A stretch of 64,000 nt of DNA from Pleurodeles waltl (taxonomy: Eukaryota > Chordata > Amphibia > Caudata > Salamandridae), in assembly GCF_031143425.1 (NCBI RefSeq), contig NC_090451.1, positions 667,368,508 through 667,432,507 on the forward strand. The letters are read 5' to 3'. Below, in pieces: positions 22,701 to 34,326 of the stretch. Made by a program: the position numbers and the translations under genes. The notes below the pieces were generated by a model that did not search any database, had not been told where the DNA came from, and saw only the letters and a program-made list of their open reading frames with translations. Position 1 is the first letter of the stretch, and each line of letters opens with the position of its first letter.

Positions 22701-23500
22701 AGAGGTATAGTGGAACGAGTGAGGAAGTTTTAAGGCCTTTAATAGATGATGTTCTAGAAGATGCTCTGCTGGTAGGCATAGGTGGGTTTGTAGCATGAAG
22801 GGTGGAGCAGGATGGCGAATGGATTGACCTACGATGAGAGAGGTAGGAGAAACTGATAAAGGCAAGAGGGGTCAAAAAAAGGGGGTACACTAAAGAACCC
22901 GTCTATAAATTGTGGTCTCATACAGGTGCAGAAAGTTCGAAGTCTGGATTTATGACACCTCTGGGATAGGACTAGAAACTATCCGGCAATCAGCAGCAAA
23001 GTCAAAAGAAGTGGTATACTGCTGGCACAGTCTGATCTCACTTGAGCAAGTAGGTTCCAAGGTTGGTGGTTCAGATGGATACATCTCCCTGAAGATTTAT
23101 CATTTCATGAATATCCTCCAGGTGCCAGACTGAATCCGGAAACTCCTTCTCCAGAATAGCCCTTCAGTGTCGCAGGTGCTATGGGGCTACAGCCACAACT
23201 CCACCCTCTGCAATTGACAACATCTGAGGATATTATGCACAGTTTGTTGGGGCGCTGGTATCCGTTCCCATATTTCCACTATTTATCAATGTGTGTCCAG
23301 AGCTTTTCTGTGTTTCACCAGCAAAATTCCAAATTTTTTAACTGACTAGCTCAACGTTCTCCTGCTGAGACTTCAGGATTTAAGCCGCAGATACCACCAG
23401 AAAACATCCCTGTCGGACCCATGTGACATTTGAGCGTGGTGTCTTAGCTCTGGGCAAGACTGCATAGCCCTCGCAATTTAGGTTTCTGTAATACAGCCAA
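16701..23500. other. Long region without recognisable genes
   Basis: Nearly 7 kb with only short open frames on both strands and no domain motifs. No terminal repeats, LTRs or RT motifs were recognised. It may be intergenic DNA downstream of the semaphorin, or very old transposon debris. Confidence 0.4.
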
Positions 23501-24530
23501 AGGCTGGCAAGAAGGAGGCCAAGCAATTTTTGACCATGGCAAGCAGAGATATCCTGAAGTAGTGCTCTTCATCCAAGTCCTATGAGAAGGCAGAATCTCT
23601 CAAAAGATCTTCAAACAAAAAATAGAGATAGGGAAGGAGAAGACTTAACTTTTCTGCAAGCAAATTGTTCCAAGGATCATTCAGGATCCATATGCTGTTC
23701 CCCAACTCCAGGGTGATTTCAACGTTTAAAAAAAAAAAAAAAGTGGAATTCCTGATTTTATCTTCTGAAGCTGCAATGGTTGCAGCTTACAGGCTAGCAA
23801 TGCTATAGTTATTCAAGATCTTTCCAAGCTGGCCTATTTGTGCCACTTGGCTGTTCCAACACCTCCTGCCCCTATGCCCCCACATATTCCGTCCAAGAAG
23901 TCAAGTCCCTCCAAGGCTCTGTCCCCCAATTCACTAAGCTCTACCTATGATGCCAAACCAGTTAGTGCTCCCAGAGCCACTTTCGACAGTACACTCATTC
24001 AGCTGAAATAATCTGAATGGTAAAAGAAAAGGTTAAAGCCTGCTTTGATGATGAACCCGTGTTAGGAAATTTTAGGCCTCCAAATATGTGTCTGGATGGA
24101 GGAATTAGTTGAGTCCAACTGGCATTGCCTGAAAAGGATTATGGCCACAAAGGCGATGACTCTTAAAACATCCTGTCCTCTGACAACACTAAAACTGGCC
24201 TACTTCTTGAATTATAAAATGTGTGTTTTTTCGATGGATGTCTTGGAGAGGGATCTCCCCTACCATTCTAGTCCTTCTTCAGAAGACTTCATTCACCACA
24301 GTGGTATGAGAAACAATGGAAGCATTGGAGTTAACTTTGCCCTCTACAGAGCAGTATCTACTATTTTGATGGAAATCTTGCAGCCCTCCTCTGCACTCGG
24401 AGATCCTTTTATTCCTTTCACTGGGGCGCTATTAAAGCTAGTCCTAGATGATTGAGAAAGACTCTTCTCATTAACAACCATCCACGGTCAACTAAATTGA
24501 CCACACCAACCTACTCCATTTCATCCAGGG

Positions 24531-24874
24531 CAGTGCTTAATTTGTTAATAAAAAGGTGCCGGTGCCCAAAGCCCTCCTCTTAAACATGCGGCTGCAGCAA
24601 TTAAATGTGCAAAAACGGAATACTGAGGCAGCTTAACCCTGAAGCCATCTCTGGCTTCTTCAATCCATGTTAAACCACTCCATGCCCCTTCAACTCACAC
24701 CTGCAGCTTTCTGCTTTCCGTCATTGTGATGCTTTTTCACTTTTCTCTTCCTCCGTCTTTACCAAACGTGTCTTTTGCTCGCTGCAAATGCTTGAGGCAG
24801 AAGACTAAGCACTGGCCCTCAAAAATAAGTGTTGGTGCTCAGCACCGGAAACAGTAAGCACAAATTAAGCACTG
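24531..24874. mobile_element. hAT-like MITE, copy 2 (344 bp), inserted in decayed DIRS
   Basis: Begins CAGTGCTTAATTTGT and ends ACAAATTAAGCACTG, a perfect 15-bp terminal inverted repeat. A perfect 8-bp target duplication ATCCAGGG flanks it (24523-24530 and 24875-24882). It belongs to the same family as 455-772 but in the reverse orientation: GGTGCCGGTGCCCAAAGC here corresponds to the complement of the segment near 735. No coding capacity. It appears to interrupt the gag region of the second DIRS-like element. Confidence 0.9.
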
Positions 24875-25201
24875 ATCCAGGGTACTTGTTGTCACATCTT
24901 CCACTGGAAAGTGTAGTAGTTCAAGCCCCTTCTGCGAAATTGAACTCAGACACCTTTCCACAGCCCTTCCAGACAGTCTAAAACATTGGACTATATGGTA
25001 CAAAATTTGTCTATGGCTGCCTATACTTCCATGCAACAAATGCCATAAGCCTTCCAGACTGCTATGTCCATATCCTGTGGCAGCTAGGAAAGGACTCTTG
25101 TAAGTCTCTAGGACCACATAAAGTCCTTCTCCAGTTGGTTCAGTGATGGTTTAGAGGCTTCCTCGAAACCCTCAGCTGCGCACCTAGATTCTGAAGAAAC
25201 A

Positions 25202-25579
25202 ATGACTCGACCCACAGGCATCGTTGCCACCGTATGCTGTCTACCTGATGCTATCCACAGGTATCTTCGCAGATGTCAAGCCACAATCATGGACATGCCC
25301 TTCAACGGTGCGCACCTGTTCAACAAGGAGGGTTACTTTTCTCCAGAACAATTTAAAAATAGTAGAGCTATTGCTCACTTACTTTGTCTTGGCCTCCCCA
25401 GCAAGGCAGTTCCACCAAAAATACCGGAATTTGCAATGTTATTCAAGGGTACAGCAGCCCTTTCTGCATCAATCCCTGTAGTTGATCCACAGCACAACAG
25501 AAGTACTGCTCCTTTCAGGGCAAGAGTTGAGCTAGAGAATATCATCAACAACAAAGCCAGTCTCTGCCAGCTTCCATAA
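25202..25579 (+). pseudogene. DIRS-like gag C-terminal fragment
   Basis: The 125-codon open frame includes DMPFNGAHLFNKEG and EQFKNSRAIAHLLCLGL. These align in order and spacing with DLPLDGDKFFGAKAD and ERFKESRATAKSLGL of the gag in the complete DIRS at 8437-8988. That shared block is the basis of the call. The start is arbitrary because the upstream frame is broken. Confidence 0.65.
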
Positions 25580-25646
25580 GCTCTGCTGCTGCAAAACCTC
25601 TCCAACCAGCTCTTTTAAGCCACCTCCTTTCACTGGAGACGGGTGG

Positions 25647-26290
25647 TTGTCCTGTTTTTCCAGTAATTGGGAGATGATCACAACAGATCACTGGGTCATC
25701 CATCTAATCCATAAGGGCACGTTCCTACCCCTCAAATCCTTACCTTCAGACTGCCATGCTTCCACCAGGAGTTGTGCTGCAGCACGCGCCTCTGTTTTGC
25801 AGGCATACGTTGTTGTTCTGCTGAACACAGAAGCCATTGAGGTGATAGAAGAATGGGTCATAGGATTAGACTCTACACATTTCTAGGTCCCAAAGAAAGA
25901 GGGAGGTACGTGATCCATGATCAGTTTCTGTCTCTTGAACCTGTACATTCGGAAAGACGTTAAAAAAATGTTGTCCTTTAACCAAGTCCTGTTGGCCCGC
26001 ATTGCTGGAGATTAGCTGGACCACCAGGACCTACTTTCAACTTCTGTATCGTCTACACCTGCAGACATTACCTTAAAGTCACGAAAGTAGTTGTGGTGAA
26101 TTTACTGCCGATGTCAAGAGAGTATGTATTCTTATATGTGGATGACCTGCTGGTGAAAGCAGTGTCTTTGGCGCTTGTCAAGGAAAATCTTCAGTGCACC
26201 ATTATTCTCCTCCACAATTTGGTCTCTAATCTCAAGCCCAGAAATCTCATGCAGAGTTCTTCCTAGGGGCACTGAGGGACACAACCTGCC
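25647..26290 (+). pseudogene. DIRS-like reverse transcriptase remnant
   Basis: Successive broken frames retain DIRS RT motifs: NWEMITTDHWVIHLIHKG at the N-terminus, PKKEGG near 25890, KKMLSFNQVLLA near 25965, and the catalytic LYVDDLLVK at 26131-26157. Stops and frame changes separate the motifs. The element is inactive. Confidence 0.65.
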
Positions 26291-26545
26291 TGAAGGCCTG
26301 TTCTTCCTCCTGACAGATCGCGGATAGTCCAGAGATGATTCTCACATGCCTGACCCAAACGTGGTTCCTGATTCAGCATTTATTATGCCTGCTGGCTCCA
26401 GTGGTTTTGTGCATCCTCTTGATGATACATTGTGGGTAGCTGATGGAAATGGAGGCTCCAACACCAAGAGGCTTCTCCGTCTGAGTGCAGATCTTGGAGT
26501 CTGTCCTTACATTTGCACTGGTGGGTGTCCCTCCAACCCCCTGTG

Positions 26546-26906
26546 GATGCAGCCTATGGTGGTCATGAACGCCTCTTCACTGGGATGGAGAACCCATCTG
26601 GATGACATGATGCAGGATATTTTGTCCATTTGTGTGGAGTAGCACCTCCACATAAATATGCTGGAACTGCAAACTGCAGGAGGTCCACCTTCCTCTGAAG
26701 GCCTTCATTCCTTCTTTTATTCACCGGAAACCCTATTTAGATCCTGTCCAAAAACACCACAAATATCCACCATATCAATACAAAGTGGTGTGGACTGTGT
26801 TGGATGGCGATTGCCTGTGGCACTGGCATTTTCCTACGGGCAGCACACCTTGCAAACTTTCTGTGTGACAGCAGATGCTCTAAGACACCCCTCGTTGGAA
26901 GTGTGA
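26546..26906 (+). pseudogene. DIRS-like RNase H remnant
   Basis: MVVMNASSLGWRTHLDD matches the DIRS RNase H start (TDASTLGWGAHL in the complete copy), with the catalytic Asp replaced by Asn. HINMLELQTAG follows after a stop, and the segment finishes with TADALRH, the counterpart of the ADSLSRH end of the domain. Frame breaks occur between the motifs. Confidence 0.6.
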
Positions 26907-28100
26907 GCTACAGCAACAAACACGATCTTCTCCATTATTGGGGTATTCATATGTAAAGCTCCGAATCAAAGCCCAGAACATGAATTGTCAACAGTTCAGT
27001 ACTGTACTTTTCCATCGTACTGGTTCCCTTGGAAGGTGGTGTCTTTAGGCTAGGTTGATCAGTCCTCCTATGTGCATTTGCCTCAATTTTCCTTTTGTCG
27101 AAGGTCCCGCCAAAGGTTTGGGAAGATAAAGCACGGTGGATTCTGAGATTCTGATAGCTCTGGACTTGGTGAGGAGGATCTGGTACTTTGATCAGTTGCC
27201 AGTCATTATTTGACATCCTTTTCAACATAGGATGGGTCTACTCTTGCGGCAGGATCTTCCGGTCCTCCACTCCCAAAGGAAGTAGCTACACACATCGAGA
27301 CTGATTCCTTTAGTTTGCAGTCACAGACATCCTGATTCCAAACAGAATGAGAATGGGCTTCTTAGTGACTTCAGCCCATAGAGAAAGCAAACTTCTGGCT
27401 AGTCCAATTTTGAGATCCAAGACTTAGGCATGAAAAAACACAATATTGAGAGTGTTCTTTCTACATTAGGAGGCATCCCTACAATGCCCTCTTAATTGAG
27501 ATATGGCTGGTAAGGGAAGCTAATGGCTTCAATTAATTATGAATCTAGCAGGAACACAGCGGGTCTGGTGCAATGGGGAATAACAAGGAATGTTCACCAG
27601 ATAATTCCTTATTTCTCAGGACACCCTTGCAATTTCCTCCTTGAAAAGTATTTGAAAAATTAACCATGGTGTTTATCAATTCATCACACATTGACCTCAA
27701 TGTTCATTTTTATAATACCAGAAGAAATGTTTGCTTTTCCTCCAGTATTTTGAAAAGTTTTTCTTTTACTGTTTGTAGTCCTGCCTTACAAAGGAGCATT
27801 GGCAAAGCTGTTAGCTTGGCACTCGTATATACAGGTCAGACCTTCAGACTTGGCCAGTGCTTGTTTTAGGAAAGTAAATAGGTTTGTGGCATTATTTGAG
27901 CAATTGAGGAAGGTAGTAGCAGGGGTAAGGCCGTTTCTGGATTTCTGCAAGGCCAAAAGCAGGCAATTTATGAAACGTATCTTATTGCATGGACGTAACT
28001 GCTTTGTTCTACTTGTGATAAAGTGTCGCACATAAAAGAACTGAAATGTCACAAACAAGCAAACTGCAGACACGGACATTTCACACCGAAGCAAAATGAA
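26907..28100. other. No gene recognised; probably trailing DIRS debris
   Basis: The first few hundred bases may be the recombinase region of the decayed DIRS, but no R, HxxR or Tyr motif could be read. The remainder is AT-rich with short open frames. Confidence 0.3.
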
Positions 28101-28104
28101 AACC

Positions 28105-28330
28105 TGCCAGCTATGCGCAGAGGCGGCCGCAGTCCCGGCTCGATGAGGTTTGCAGCCCTCGCGTTAGGGCGAGCGGAGATGCGAACGACACTGCCCGGGA
28201 TCACCGCGGCTAATGAACACGCTCATTTGGGAGATTAATGGGGTAATGCCGCATGTAACGCCGACGTGCTCGGACTCGCGAGTGGAGCACGTTTCTGCCG
28301 CTGCATTACGCAGAGTTCAATTTGGAATGG
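28105..28330. promoter_or_regulatory. CpG-rich island-like stretch
   Basis: A local block rich in CG dinucleotides (GCAGAGGCGGCCGCAGTCCC, CCTCGCGTTAGGGCGAGCGG, GGACTCGCGAGTGGAGC) within AT-rich surroundings. It is not part of a recognised transposon. It could be a small CpG island, a promoter, or a piece of an unrecognised repeat. Open frames across it (28023-28398) show no motif. Confidence 0.35.
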
Positions 28331-28399
28331 TCCATCACGTCACTGAGATGTCTTCGGCTGGGAAGAGCTCAGGACCGTGGCGGGCACAAAGTAGATGAT

Positions 28400-29325
28400 T
28401 TTTTAAAAACTTTTTTTCTATTTTACACAGTACAATGATTAGTAGGGAAATACATATAACTGTTTTATTGTTTGTATAATACACGGAAACCTGCAATCTC
28501 CGTTTAAAAGGAAGCACATTACGTCTGTTTGTGAAATTAACACTCTCCTATAATGAGAATACAGCATCACTCCTCTACTGTAACAATGTATTACCGCGGA
28601 GCTGCCACTTCACAATAGCCGCCTCTAACTGATAACTGGAGAAAGAAGCTTCCGAGGTAGAATATAAATTACAACTGTTAATTAAACAATTAGTGGACAT
28701 GCGGATTTCAATTCCCTTTCTGTTATTATTACACCCTAAAATTCAATCCTCCGCTGATAAGGAGACATTTATGGCAGTGCGTACGTTTACTGCATCCCTG
28801 GAGTACCTGCATGTTGGGACACACTCACAACTAGAAAGAGAGCTTTGATGGAGAACAGTAAGAGGCTGCATTGTGGCCTGTTACATTTTTACAACCCTGC
28901 AAGCACATTTAACATCCGTGTCTCCATCCAGAAGATCTGTCATTAGAAGGAGCAACAGGCCTAAGCTTGAATATGTTGTTGGGGGCAGTGTTCGTGCAAC
29001 CAAACGTTATCTACGGCACAAGTTACACACTACCACATGGTACGGGATATTACGTCGCCTCGGGATCACATGACATTAGAAAGATCCACAGGCTGAGGCT
29101 TGGGCCTTGTGTTTCTACGTGGTGTTGCATAGCACTGCTTAAATGTAGAATGGTGGTTGATTTAACTTATTACACAATTCAATAGCACCAACAGATGGTG
29201 ACACCGCTAGTGGGGCATTTTAAAGCGTCCCAGGGCATCAGGGGTTATTAGGCTCAGATTGTGACATTCATTTCTCCTTTACCACTAGTCTCCTCTAGCT
29301 TATTCATACTATTGAGTCCAAACTA
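28400..29325. other. AT-rich non-coding sequence
   Basis: No gene or repeat terminus recognised. A homeodomain-site-like AT segment (GTTAATTAAACAATTAGTGG, about 28677) stands out but has no further support. Confidence 0.35.
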
Positions 29326-30242
29326 GGGCCCATATTTATACTTTTTGACACACAACTGCGCCAACGCAGTTGTGCGTCAAAAATTTTACCGCCGACTAAC
29401 GCCATTCCAACGCACCATGCGGGCGCCTTATTTATGGAATGACGTTAGCCGGCGCTGCGGACTGGTGTGCGTAAAAAAAAATGACTCACACCAGGCAGCG
29501 CCGGCGTATGGGAAAATGGGGGTTGTGCGTCAAAAAATGGGGCAAGTCAGGTCTGAGGCAAAATTCAGGCCTCAAACCGGATTTGCGCCATTTTTTTTTG
29601 ATGCCCAACCTCCATTGACATGACTCCTGTCTTAGCAAAGACAGGAGTCATGCCCCCTTGCCCAATGGCCATGCCCAGGGGACTTATGTCCCCTGGGCAT
29701 GGTCATTGGGCATAGTGGCATGTAGGGGGGCCCAAATCAGGCCCCCCTATGCCACAAAAAAAATCTGAAAAAAATACTTACCCGAACTTACCTTTACTTC
29801 CCTGGGATGGGTCCCTCCATCCTTGGGTGTCCTCCTGGGGTGGGCAAGGCTGGCAGGGGGGTGTCCCTGGGGGCAGGGGAGGGCACCTCTGGGCTCCTTC
29901 CGAGCCCACAGGTCCCTTAACGCCTGCCCTGACCCAGGCGTTAAAAAAACGGCGCCCATCAGGCTGTGCGTCATTTTTTAAGGCCCACCCCCTCCTGTGC
30001 GTCAAAATGACGTCAGTATAAATATGGGGCACAGGCCTTAAAGTCATTTTTTGGAAGGGAACGCCTACCTTGCATATAATTAACGCAAGGCTGGTTCCCC
30101 CTTCCAAAAAATGACGCACATGGTGGAATTTTGACGCTCGCGGGGTCGGACGTCAAAGTATAAATATGGGGCAGGGTTTGCGCCGATTGTGTGTCAAAAA
30201 TGTTTACGCACATTCGGCGCAAACAGAGTATAAATATGCCCC
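29326..30242. mobile_element. Harbinger-like MITE, copy A (917 bp)
   Basis: Ends are inverted repeats: GGGCCCATATTTATACTTTT at the left and, on the opposite strand at the right, GGGGCATATTTATACTCTG. Subterminal hairpins of the GACGCACAACTGCGCC type lie just inside. The interior is shared with 34327-35158 in reverse orientation (AAGACAGGAGTCATGCCCCC and the CCTGGGATGGGTCCCTCC block). A 3-bp TAG or 2-bp TA flanks both ends. No transposase is encoded. The short target site suggests PIF/Harbinger, which is inference. Open frames inside are repeat-derived. Confidence 0.75.
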
Positions 30243-31465
30243 TAGGTACCTAGTACATCCCTTTAGCACTGACCCCCAGGATAGTTGAGCCCAGCAGTCC
30301 ATGGCTTGCACAGGAAGGTGGTGTGGTTTAGACCCTCCACGCTCAACAGACCAACATTGATTGATACATTTATGCCCACCAGTGCCTTTGCTTAGAAAAA
30401 GCTTAGAAAATGGCTAAGTGCTTTAACTTTTGCTCACAACACAATACTGTACGTAAAAGTCAAAGGGTACTTTACAGATAACACTGGTATCTTTATAAGG
30501 TTCCTGGTGCAGTTGGGGAAAAAAAAACCTCTGCTGTTCCTGTAGGGCAGAATATAGTCAGGAATTCCAGAAATAGGCATAAGGCCATCATGAGGGACTC
30601 CAAAGGAGAACTGTTCCTGCGATGCTACTTCTCCCAAGATTTGTCTGACCCTTGGTCTTAGGTGATTTCAGGTTGAATGGAGTACGTGTTCACCTCCCTT
30701 GTGGGGTCACAATTGCAAAACTTCATGTCCTCGGTGATGTTTGTGATGCATAGGTCGGGACTGCTCTTGTCTGGGGTCATCCAGGGAAGTGCCACTCGCG
30801 ATGGCATGCTCCCCTTGGTGGCAATTAACCTCTCTCTGACCAGGTCAGAAACTGTTTCTGTGATTCTCTAGGTGCATGCTTGAGCACACCTCAGGTGAGC
30901 AGCTGTCTTCAACGCATGCTGCTTACTGTCCAGCAGGCTTTAGTTCAGTCTATCCTCTTTAGGCCTCAAAGGATGTCCTCACTTTTGAGAGGTGAAGTCT
31001 TTCTCCTTGGCACTGGTCAATTCAGTGAGACAGCTGAATGTGGTTGTATTAGCTTCTCACAGTTTTAGGAGCTTCACTCTTTCACTGAGATGTCCTGCCA
31101 AGCACAATGTTAATCTTCAGGACTGCCACATGAGCACAGGCACTTCCCCCAGTTTAGAACCCACTGCAGGGACACCAAGGTCACCTAGATCTTACCCTTC
31201 ACCATCAGAGGTTAAGGTCCTCCTCTGTTTGCAGGCTAGGTTTAGTTCCCCCCAACCTCAACTCCTTCACTCTCCCACTCTCCAAGGCAGCGTCTGACTT
31301 ATTCAAGAGCCTCTTCATTGCCCGTATAAGCAGGCAGGTTTAGCTCCTTCTTTCAAGACGAGCCCCAATGCAGCTTTTCTTGGCACCCCGGAGAACTTTC
31401 AAGGTTTCTCCTAAATGTCAGCTAGTAAACCAGTCTTCCAAACCTAAGGCCCGCTGTTTTCCCTA
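30243..31465. other. Non-coding; possible LTR-like debris
   Basis: No protein motif appears until the integrase at about 31470. The stretch 30870-31460 is less AT-rich, with repeated short phrases, and might be old LTR sequence, but no TG...CA ends or target duplication could be defined. Confidence 0.3.
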
Positions 31466-32193
31466 TCCATCATAGAGGTTCCTTTTTCTAGAGTAGGTAT
31501 GTACTTGGTGGGCCCCCTTGTGTCCTCATCGAGAGGATACCAATATATATTGGTTTTGTTAGATTATGCTACTTGTTACCCCAAAGCCATACCCCTCACC
31601 AATATGACCACCAAAAATGTAGCCCATGCCATGATTAGACTCTTTTCCCGGGTGGGATTTCCCCAGGAACTTCTTACAGACCAGGGTATTCCTTTCATGT
31701 CACGTCTCATATCTGTCAAATATTGGGGGTAAAATAAATTCGTACTTCTGTCTACCATCCCCAAACTGATCTCATTGTAGAAAGGTACAACAGAACCATC
31801 AAGGCCCATCCTTCAAAAGATGATCTCTGAATCGGGAAGACTGGGATAAAAAGTTGCCTCTGGTCCTGTATGCCATCAGAACACGTTAAGGCCTTGACCG
31901 GACATAGTCCATTTGAGTTGGTATTCGTCAGACAAACAAGGTCTCTCCTAGACATGGCAGCAGAACAATGGGAGGAAAAAGAGGAAGAATGCTGTGATAT
32001 ACTTAAGTATACCCAAAATATACATACAATGTGGGAAGATGTGAGGGTACATCTAGAAGAGGCCCAAGGGAAGCAGAAAAAATGGTATGACATAGGAAAA
32101 AAACTAAGGGACTTGCCTAAAGGCAGCAAGATCCTGGTTCTGTTACAATCATCGGAATACAAATTGCTAGCCAAGTGGCTAGCAAAATGTTAA
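31466..32193 (+). pseudogene. Gypsy integrase remnant (Gmr1-type element)
   Basis: VPFSRVGMYLVGPLVSSSRG contains the first catalytic region, with the expected Asp replaced (MYLVGP where DLVGP is usual). YATCYPKAIPL and LFSRVGFPQELLTDQG (second Asp) follow. A stop at about 31730 and indels remove the region of the catalytic Glu. The frame resumes at 31870 with TGHSPFELVFVRQTRSLL and a coiled, Glu-rich linker. The HHCC N-terminal domain is not visible. It is inactive. Confidence 0.7.
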
Positions 32194-32429
32194 CCTCCTT
32201 AAACTTTGAAAAGACAAACTCCACCATCGATCGATAGCTCAGTCCTCATCATAAATAAGACCAAGCCCTTAGAGATACCTCCCTTTCCTCATTCTGGTGA
32301 AGGGGAAGACTGCTTACCCCAATTTGGGCCAGATCTATCTGAAAAACCGAGAACCCAGATAATAAACCTCCTCACAACACAAGGGAGTCTTTTTAAAAAA
32401 AAACAAAAAAAAAAACAGGGAAAACCATG

Positions 32430-33290
32430 ATAATCAAACATAACGTGAAAACCGAGGAGAGGAAAACGGTACGCTTAAAACCATATCGTATCCGGGAAGC
32501 CAGGAAAGGGGTCGTAGAAAAGCAGGTACAGGGAATGTTGAAGGTGGGTATAATAGAACCATCAACAACTCCTGGTGTTCCTTGGTTGTCTTAGTACCAA
32601 AACTAATGGGTCAGTGTGGTTCTGTATTGACTTTTGCCAACTTAATGTCACATCTAGTTTTGACACCTAATGCCCCATGTGGATGAACTATTAGAACAAG
32701 TAGGGCAAGCACAATATCTCTCTACCTTAGATCTCACAAAGGGCTATTGGCAGATTCCCCTGAATCCCCCGAACAAAGAAAAGGCAGCGTTTTCTACTCC
32801 TTCAGAAATTTATCAATTTACATTATTGCTGTTTGGATTGCACTGGGCTCCAGCAACCTTTCAGCTTCTTATGGATACTGTATTGAAACCCCATCGAGAA
32901 TACCCAGTGGCCTACCTCAATGACATAGACATCTAAAGTTGTACCTGGAAAAACCACCTACAGCACTTGGCAGTGATTCTAGAGTCCCTAAGGGATGCTG
33001 GGTTGATGGCTACCCCAGAAAAATGTAACATTGCCCGGAGTTCTGTTAAGTATCTGGGGTATGTCATAGGGAAGGGCCGTATATGACTCCCATTGGATAA
33101 AGCAGAGGCAATTAGAAGGATACTACCTCCCAAAACAAAGCAGGACATATGTTCCTTCTTGGGAATGGTGGGATACTATAGACAGTTCATCCCGTACTAT
33201 TCAACACATGCAGCCCCTCTAACAGACCTGCTAGAAAAAAGTCGACCGAATAAGATAGCCTGGTTGGCAAGCCCACATATGACAGCTATT
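32430..33290 (+). pseudogene. Gypsy reverse transcriptase remnant
   Basis: RLKPYRIREA and the VGIIEPS motif open the domain, then STLDLTKGYWQIPLNP, LLFGLHWAPATFQ and the catalytic box, here YLND at 32913-32924 instead of YLDD. A stop follows at 32935, and the connection region (FLGMVGYYRQFIPYYS, LTDLLEKSRPN) continues from 33093. Loss of a catalytic Asp plus several stops show that it is dead. Confidence 0.75.
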
Positions 33291-33783
33291 AAAAACTTAG
33301 AGATATTGACCCCTAACGCCGTTTTGCGGTGCCCCGACTTTGAGAAACCGTTCACATTACAGACATCTCCATCAAGGACTAGGTGCCGTCCTGTCACAGA
33401 ACGATGAGGAAGGGCATTCACACCCCATTGTATACATCAGTAAGAAACTGCTACCTCTGGAGAAACATTACCCCACCCTGGAAAAGGAATGGCTGGCCAT
33501 AAAATGGGCAGTCAAAGCTCTTCAGTATTATCTGCTTGGATGCCCCTTCGCGCTGCTTACAGACCATGCCCCAATAACCGGGTTAGCATGCCCTAAGGAT
33601 TCCAACCCTAGAGTGTTGCAATGGGTTTTAGCCCTGAAACCTTTTGTATTTCATATACGACATGCACCTTGTACCGCACAGACCAACGCAGATTTTCTCT
33701 CAAGGTATCCCATAGACATATGGCTAAACCAGCCACACATGGGGGTGAGCGAATGTGACAGGGTGCTGTGTTCCCCGATGTAG
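33291..33783 (+). pseudogene. Gypsy RNase H remnant
   Basis: A frame change near 33350 splits the first motif (TDIS in one frame, HQGLGAVLSQ in the next). The rest is well kept: IVYISKKLLPLEKHYPTLEK with EWLAIKWAVKAL, LLTDHAPITGL, VLQWVLALKPF and the closing TNADFLSRYP. Its complete end contrasts with the truncated RNase H of the element at 63 kb. Confidence 0.75.
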
Positions 33784-33846
33784 AACTACGGACTGAGAAG
33801 CCCCGAACTGCCAGGTCAGTGCCTGTGGGGGACTGTAGAGCGCGAT

Positions 33847-34239
33847 ATGCCGGTACGCATCGAGAAGCATACAGACATCCTAAAAACTGAAAACCAGGAA
33901 GAGAAAGGAAACGCCAAGAAAGAAGAGCAAGAGTGGCATGACGAGGAGGGAGGCAAAAAGCAGCGAACCCACAAGGCAAAGGACCCTCTGGCCGAAGGGA
34001 CTGCAGCAGTACACCGGAGAGGAGCCAGAATTGAAGGAGAAGACCGCGATGAGACCGGAAGAAACACTGAAGCCCGCCACGTCCCCTGTGGGACGTGGCT
34101 TTTCCGGGTACATGATTGCTTATGCGATCGAATCCCTTCACTATTGAGGAGGGCAGAGGTAGGAGGGGGAAGGTGTAGAGGACCGTGGGGGCACTTGAAA
34201 GAAAACACCTATGTTAGCCCGGAGCACCACCCAGACTAA
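33847..34239 (+). pseudogene. Lys/Glu-rich tail ORF of the Gmr1-type element
   Basis: A 130-codon open frame, highly charged (EEKGNAKKEEQEW, EEGGKKQRTHKAKD) and ending with VPCGTWLFRV. It lies between RNase H and the putative polypurine tract in the same orientation, so it is probably the 3' end of the element's coding or spacer region. No domain is recognised; function unknown. Confidence 0.4.
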
Positions 34240-34326
34240 TTCATGGGGACCCAGGTCTTGCCACAGAGGGGACGTTTGGGCGAATGTTGGCTGGCCTGGG
34301 GCCAGCTCACAAAGGGTGTAGACTTA

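Larger units (their letters stand above)
24883..26906 (+). mobile_element. Decayed DIRS-like element (gag end, RT, RNase H)
   Basis: Fragments in the plus orientation follow the DIRS order: gag C-terminus (25202-25579), RT (25647-26290) and RNase H (26546-26906). Every frame is broken by stops and indels. No terminal repeats, ICR or recombinase were recognised, so limits are approximate. Gag-like sequence may begin further left, before the MITE at 24531 (24096-24455 is a candidate without clear motifs). The divergence suggests a much older insertion than the DIRS at 4755-10705. Confidence 0.65.
31466..34326 (+). mobile_element. Decayed Ty3/gypsy element with Gmr1-type order (INT-RT-RNase H)
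   Basis: Integrase core, integrase C-terminal region, RT, RNase H and a basic tail lie in that order on the plus strand. The usual Ty3/gypsy order is RT-RNase H-INT; integrase upstream of RT is the Gmr1-like arrangement. Gag, protease and the 5' LTR are missing or unrecognisable. A purine tract at 34161-34173 followed by TGTAGAGG at 34174 may mark the polypurine tract and start of a truncated 3' LTR. A Harbinger-like MITE directly follows at 34327. All frames are broken. Confidence 0.7.

Noticed and set aside
16700..23500. Search for upstream or downstream host exons
   Set aside because: No splice-bounded stretch with protein-family similarity could be read; short open frames only.
28023..28398. 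Open frames across the CpG-rich block
   Set aside because: Short, no motif, and explained by GC-rich composition lowering stop frequency.
29749..30119. Frames of 75-113 codons in the MITE at 29.3-30.2 kb
   Set aside because: They sit in a non-autonomous element and reappear antisense in its inverted homologue; no transposase motif.
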